Shown here piece by piece: positions 6,359 to 6,875 of a stretch of DNA of 6,875 nt. The first letter of the stretch is position 1. Every line of letters begins with the position of its first letter. The position numbers were made by a program, and so were the translations under genes. Origin of the DNA: Streptosporangiaceae bacterium (GTDB taxonomy: Bacteria > Actinomycetota > Actinomycetes > Streptosporangiales > Streptosporangiaceae); NCBI GenBank assembly GCA_030040475.1, contig JASHTQ010000309.1, positions 1 to 6,875 on the forward strand, given 5' to 3'. The notes below the pieces were generated by a model that worked only from the letters and a program-made list of their open reading frames with translations, was not told where the DNA came from and searched no databases.

Positions 6359-6435
6359 GGATCGTCGCCGCGCTCGGCGGCAACGCCCTGCTGGAGCGCG
6401 GCGAGCCGCCCGAGTCCAGCCTCGTCACCCGCTGA
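6355..6435 (+). pseudogene. arcC: Carbamate kinase (arcC) remnant
   Basis: Directly after the carbamoyltransferase, in a frame overlapping its stop, the codons read (I)[25 protein letters not shown] and then TGA (6433-6435). [16 protein letters not shown] is the N-terminal phosphate-binding signature of carbamate kinase, which makes ATP from carbamoyl phosphate and normally has about 310 residues. Only some 17-18 N-terminal residues are recognisable. The last residues (SSLVTR) might be the native C-terminus, which in this family often ends with a short GT-x-V-type tail, but that is uncertain. The position where ATG is expected is ATA (6355-6357). With no start and almost no body, it cannot encode a kinase. 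Confidence 0.7.
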
Positions 6436-6448
6436 GCGTGCGGCCCGG

Positions 6449-6875
6449 TCAGGACTCGAGCAGCTCCTCCGCGGGCCGGCGCGCGGTGGGGCGCGTCGTC
6501 CGGGCCACGCCGAGCCCGAGCAGCATCTGCGGTAGCCCCGGCAGCGCCAGCCTCGCCTGGATCAGCACGCGCGTCGAGGTGGTCAGCAGCGGCTGGGTCT
6601 GCAGGTCGGCGAATACCCACTGGCTCGCGGCGTGCAGCAGCAGGCGCTGCAGGGCCTGCCCGGCCCGCAGCCAGTCCCGAGGCCCGTCATCCCGGGTCGC
6701 CAGCACCGCGATGACCGAGGCGGGCGGGCCGCCGGACGGCAGCCGCCCCAGTCCCCGGCCCAGGTCGAAATCGCGCTGCGGCAGCTGGCCGTGCTCCCGG
6801 CGCGGCGTGGCGGGGAAGGCATCGGCGGGCACGCCGTCCCTGGCCTGAGCGTCGGCCCGGTGGGTCCATCGCAGT
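6449..6875 (-). CDS. Acg-family nitroreductase-like protein, C-terminal part
   Basis: The stop (TGA) is at 6449-6451. The frame runs open on the minus strand to the window edge, giving 141 visible residues. These include RRE-GQLPQRDFDLGRGLG, then SVIAVLATRDDGPRDWLRAGQALQRLLL, then PGLPQMLLGLGVARTTRPTARRPAEELL. The string 'TRDD-P-DWLRAGQALQRVLL ... PQM-LRLG ... P-T-RRP--E-L' is characteristic of the Acg family (Rv2032, Rv3127 and Rv3131 in M. tuberculosis), which has a flavin-nitroreductase fold and belongs to the DosR regulon. In Acg the FMN pocket is reported to be closed by a lid and enzymatic activity has not been clearly shown, so the function is open. The in-frame GTG at 6832 is not the start, because family-like sequence (WTHRADAQARDGVP) continues upstream of it. 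It is convergent with the arginine operon; its promoter lies outside the window. Confidence 0.85.
   Translation of the reverse strand, partial: LRWTHRADAQARDGVPADAFPATPRREHGQLPQRDFDLGRGLGRLPSGGPPASVIAVLATRDDGPRDWLRAGQALQRLLLHAASQWVFADLQTQPLLTTSTRVLIQARLALPGLPQMLLGLGVARTTRPTARRPAEELLES

Noticed and set aside
6830..6832. GTG as start of the Acg-like gene
   Set aside because: Family-like sequence continues upstream in frame to the window edge, so the gene is cut by the window and does not start here.
1..6875. tRNA, rRNA, CRISPR arrays, insertion sequences or attachment sites
   Set aside because: No cloverleaf-like segment, regularly spaced repeats, transposase frame or terminal repeats were seen; nearly all the sequence is accounted for by genes and short promoter gaps.

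Overview
The window is very GC-rich, with strong GC bias at third codon positions, AGGAGG-type ribosome binding sites and protein families typical of high-GC Actinomycetota (an HspX-like alpha-crystallin, an Rv1733c-type membrane protein, a tandem-domain universal stress protein and an Acg-type nitroreductase). The exact genus cannot be read from the sequence.

Layout, left to right. (1) The 3' end of a plus-strand gene whose C-terminus resembles DUF5752 (up to 350). (2) A strong GC hairpin between convergent genes (362-392). (3) A minus-strand small heat shock protein of the Acr/HspX type (416-835). (4) A minus-strand Rv1733c-like two-pass membrane protein (985-1593). (5) A 229-nt divergent promoter region. 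(6) A plus-strand tandem universal stress protein (1823-2659). (7) A plus-strand arginine deiminase-type operon: an AdiC/ArcD-like APC antiporter (2811-4259), arginine deiminase arcA (4278-5495), an ornithine carbamoyltransferase reading frame (5492-6358) and a residual carbamate kinase start (6355-6435). (8) The 3' part of a minus-strand Acg-type nitroreductase, convergent with the operon and cut by the window edge (6449-6875).

The gene set matches the kind of genes that mycobacteria place in the DosR/DevR hypoxia-dormancy regulon. Four similar DosR-like palindromes, close to GGGACCTTNNGTCCC, lie in the three non-coding gaps that should hold promoters. They stand about 70-105 nt upstream of the start codons of hsp20, the Rv1733c-like gene, usp and the antiporter. 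The inferred picture is a hypoxia/energy-stress island combining chaperone, stress-protein and arginine-catabolism functions.

The most unusual point is the state of the arginine pathway. Antiporter and arginine deiminase look intact. The carbamoyltransferase frame is open but lacks about 45 internal residues, including the HPTQ motif and the GDARNNM ornithine-binding segment. The carbamate kinase survives only as about 20 N-terminal codons with an ATA in place of its start codon. If the sequence is correct, this locus would convert arginine to citrulline and ammonia but could not by itself make ATP from citrulline.
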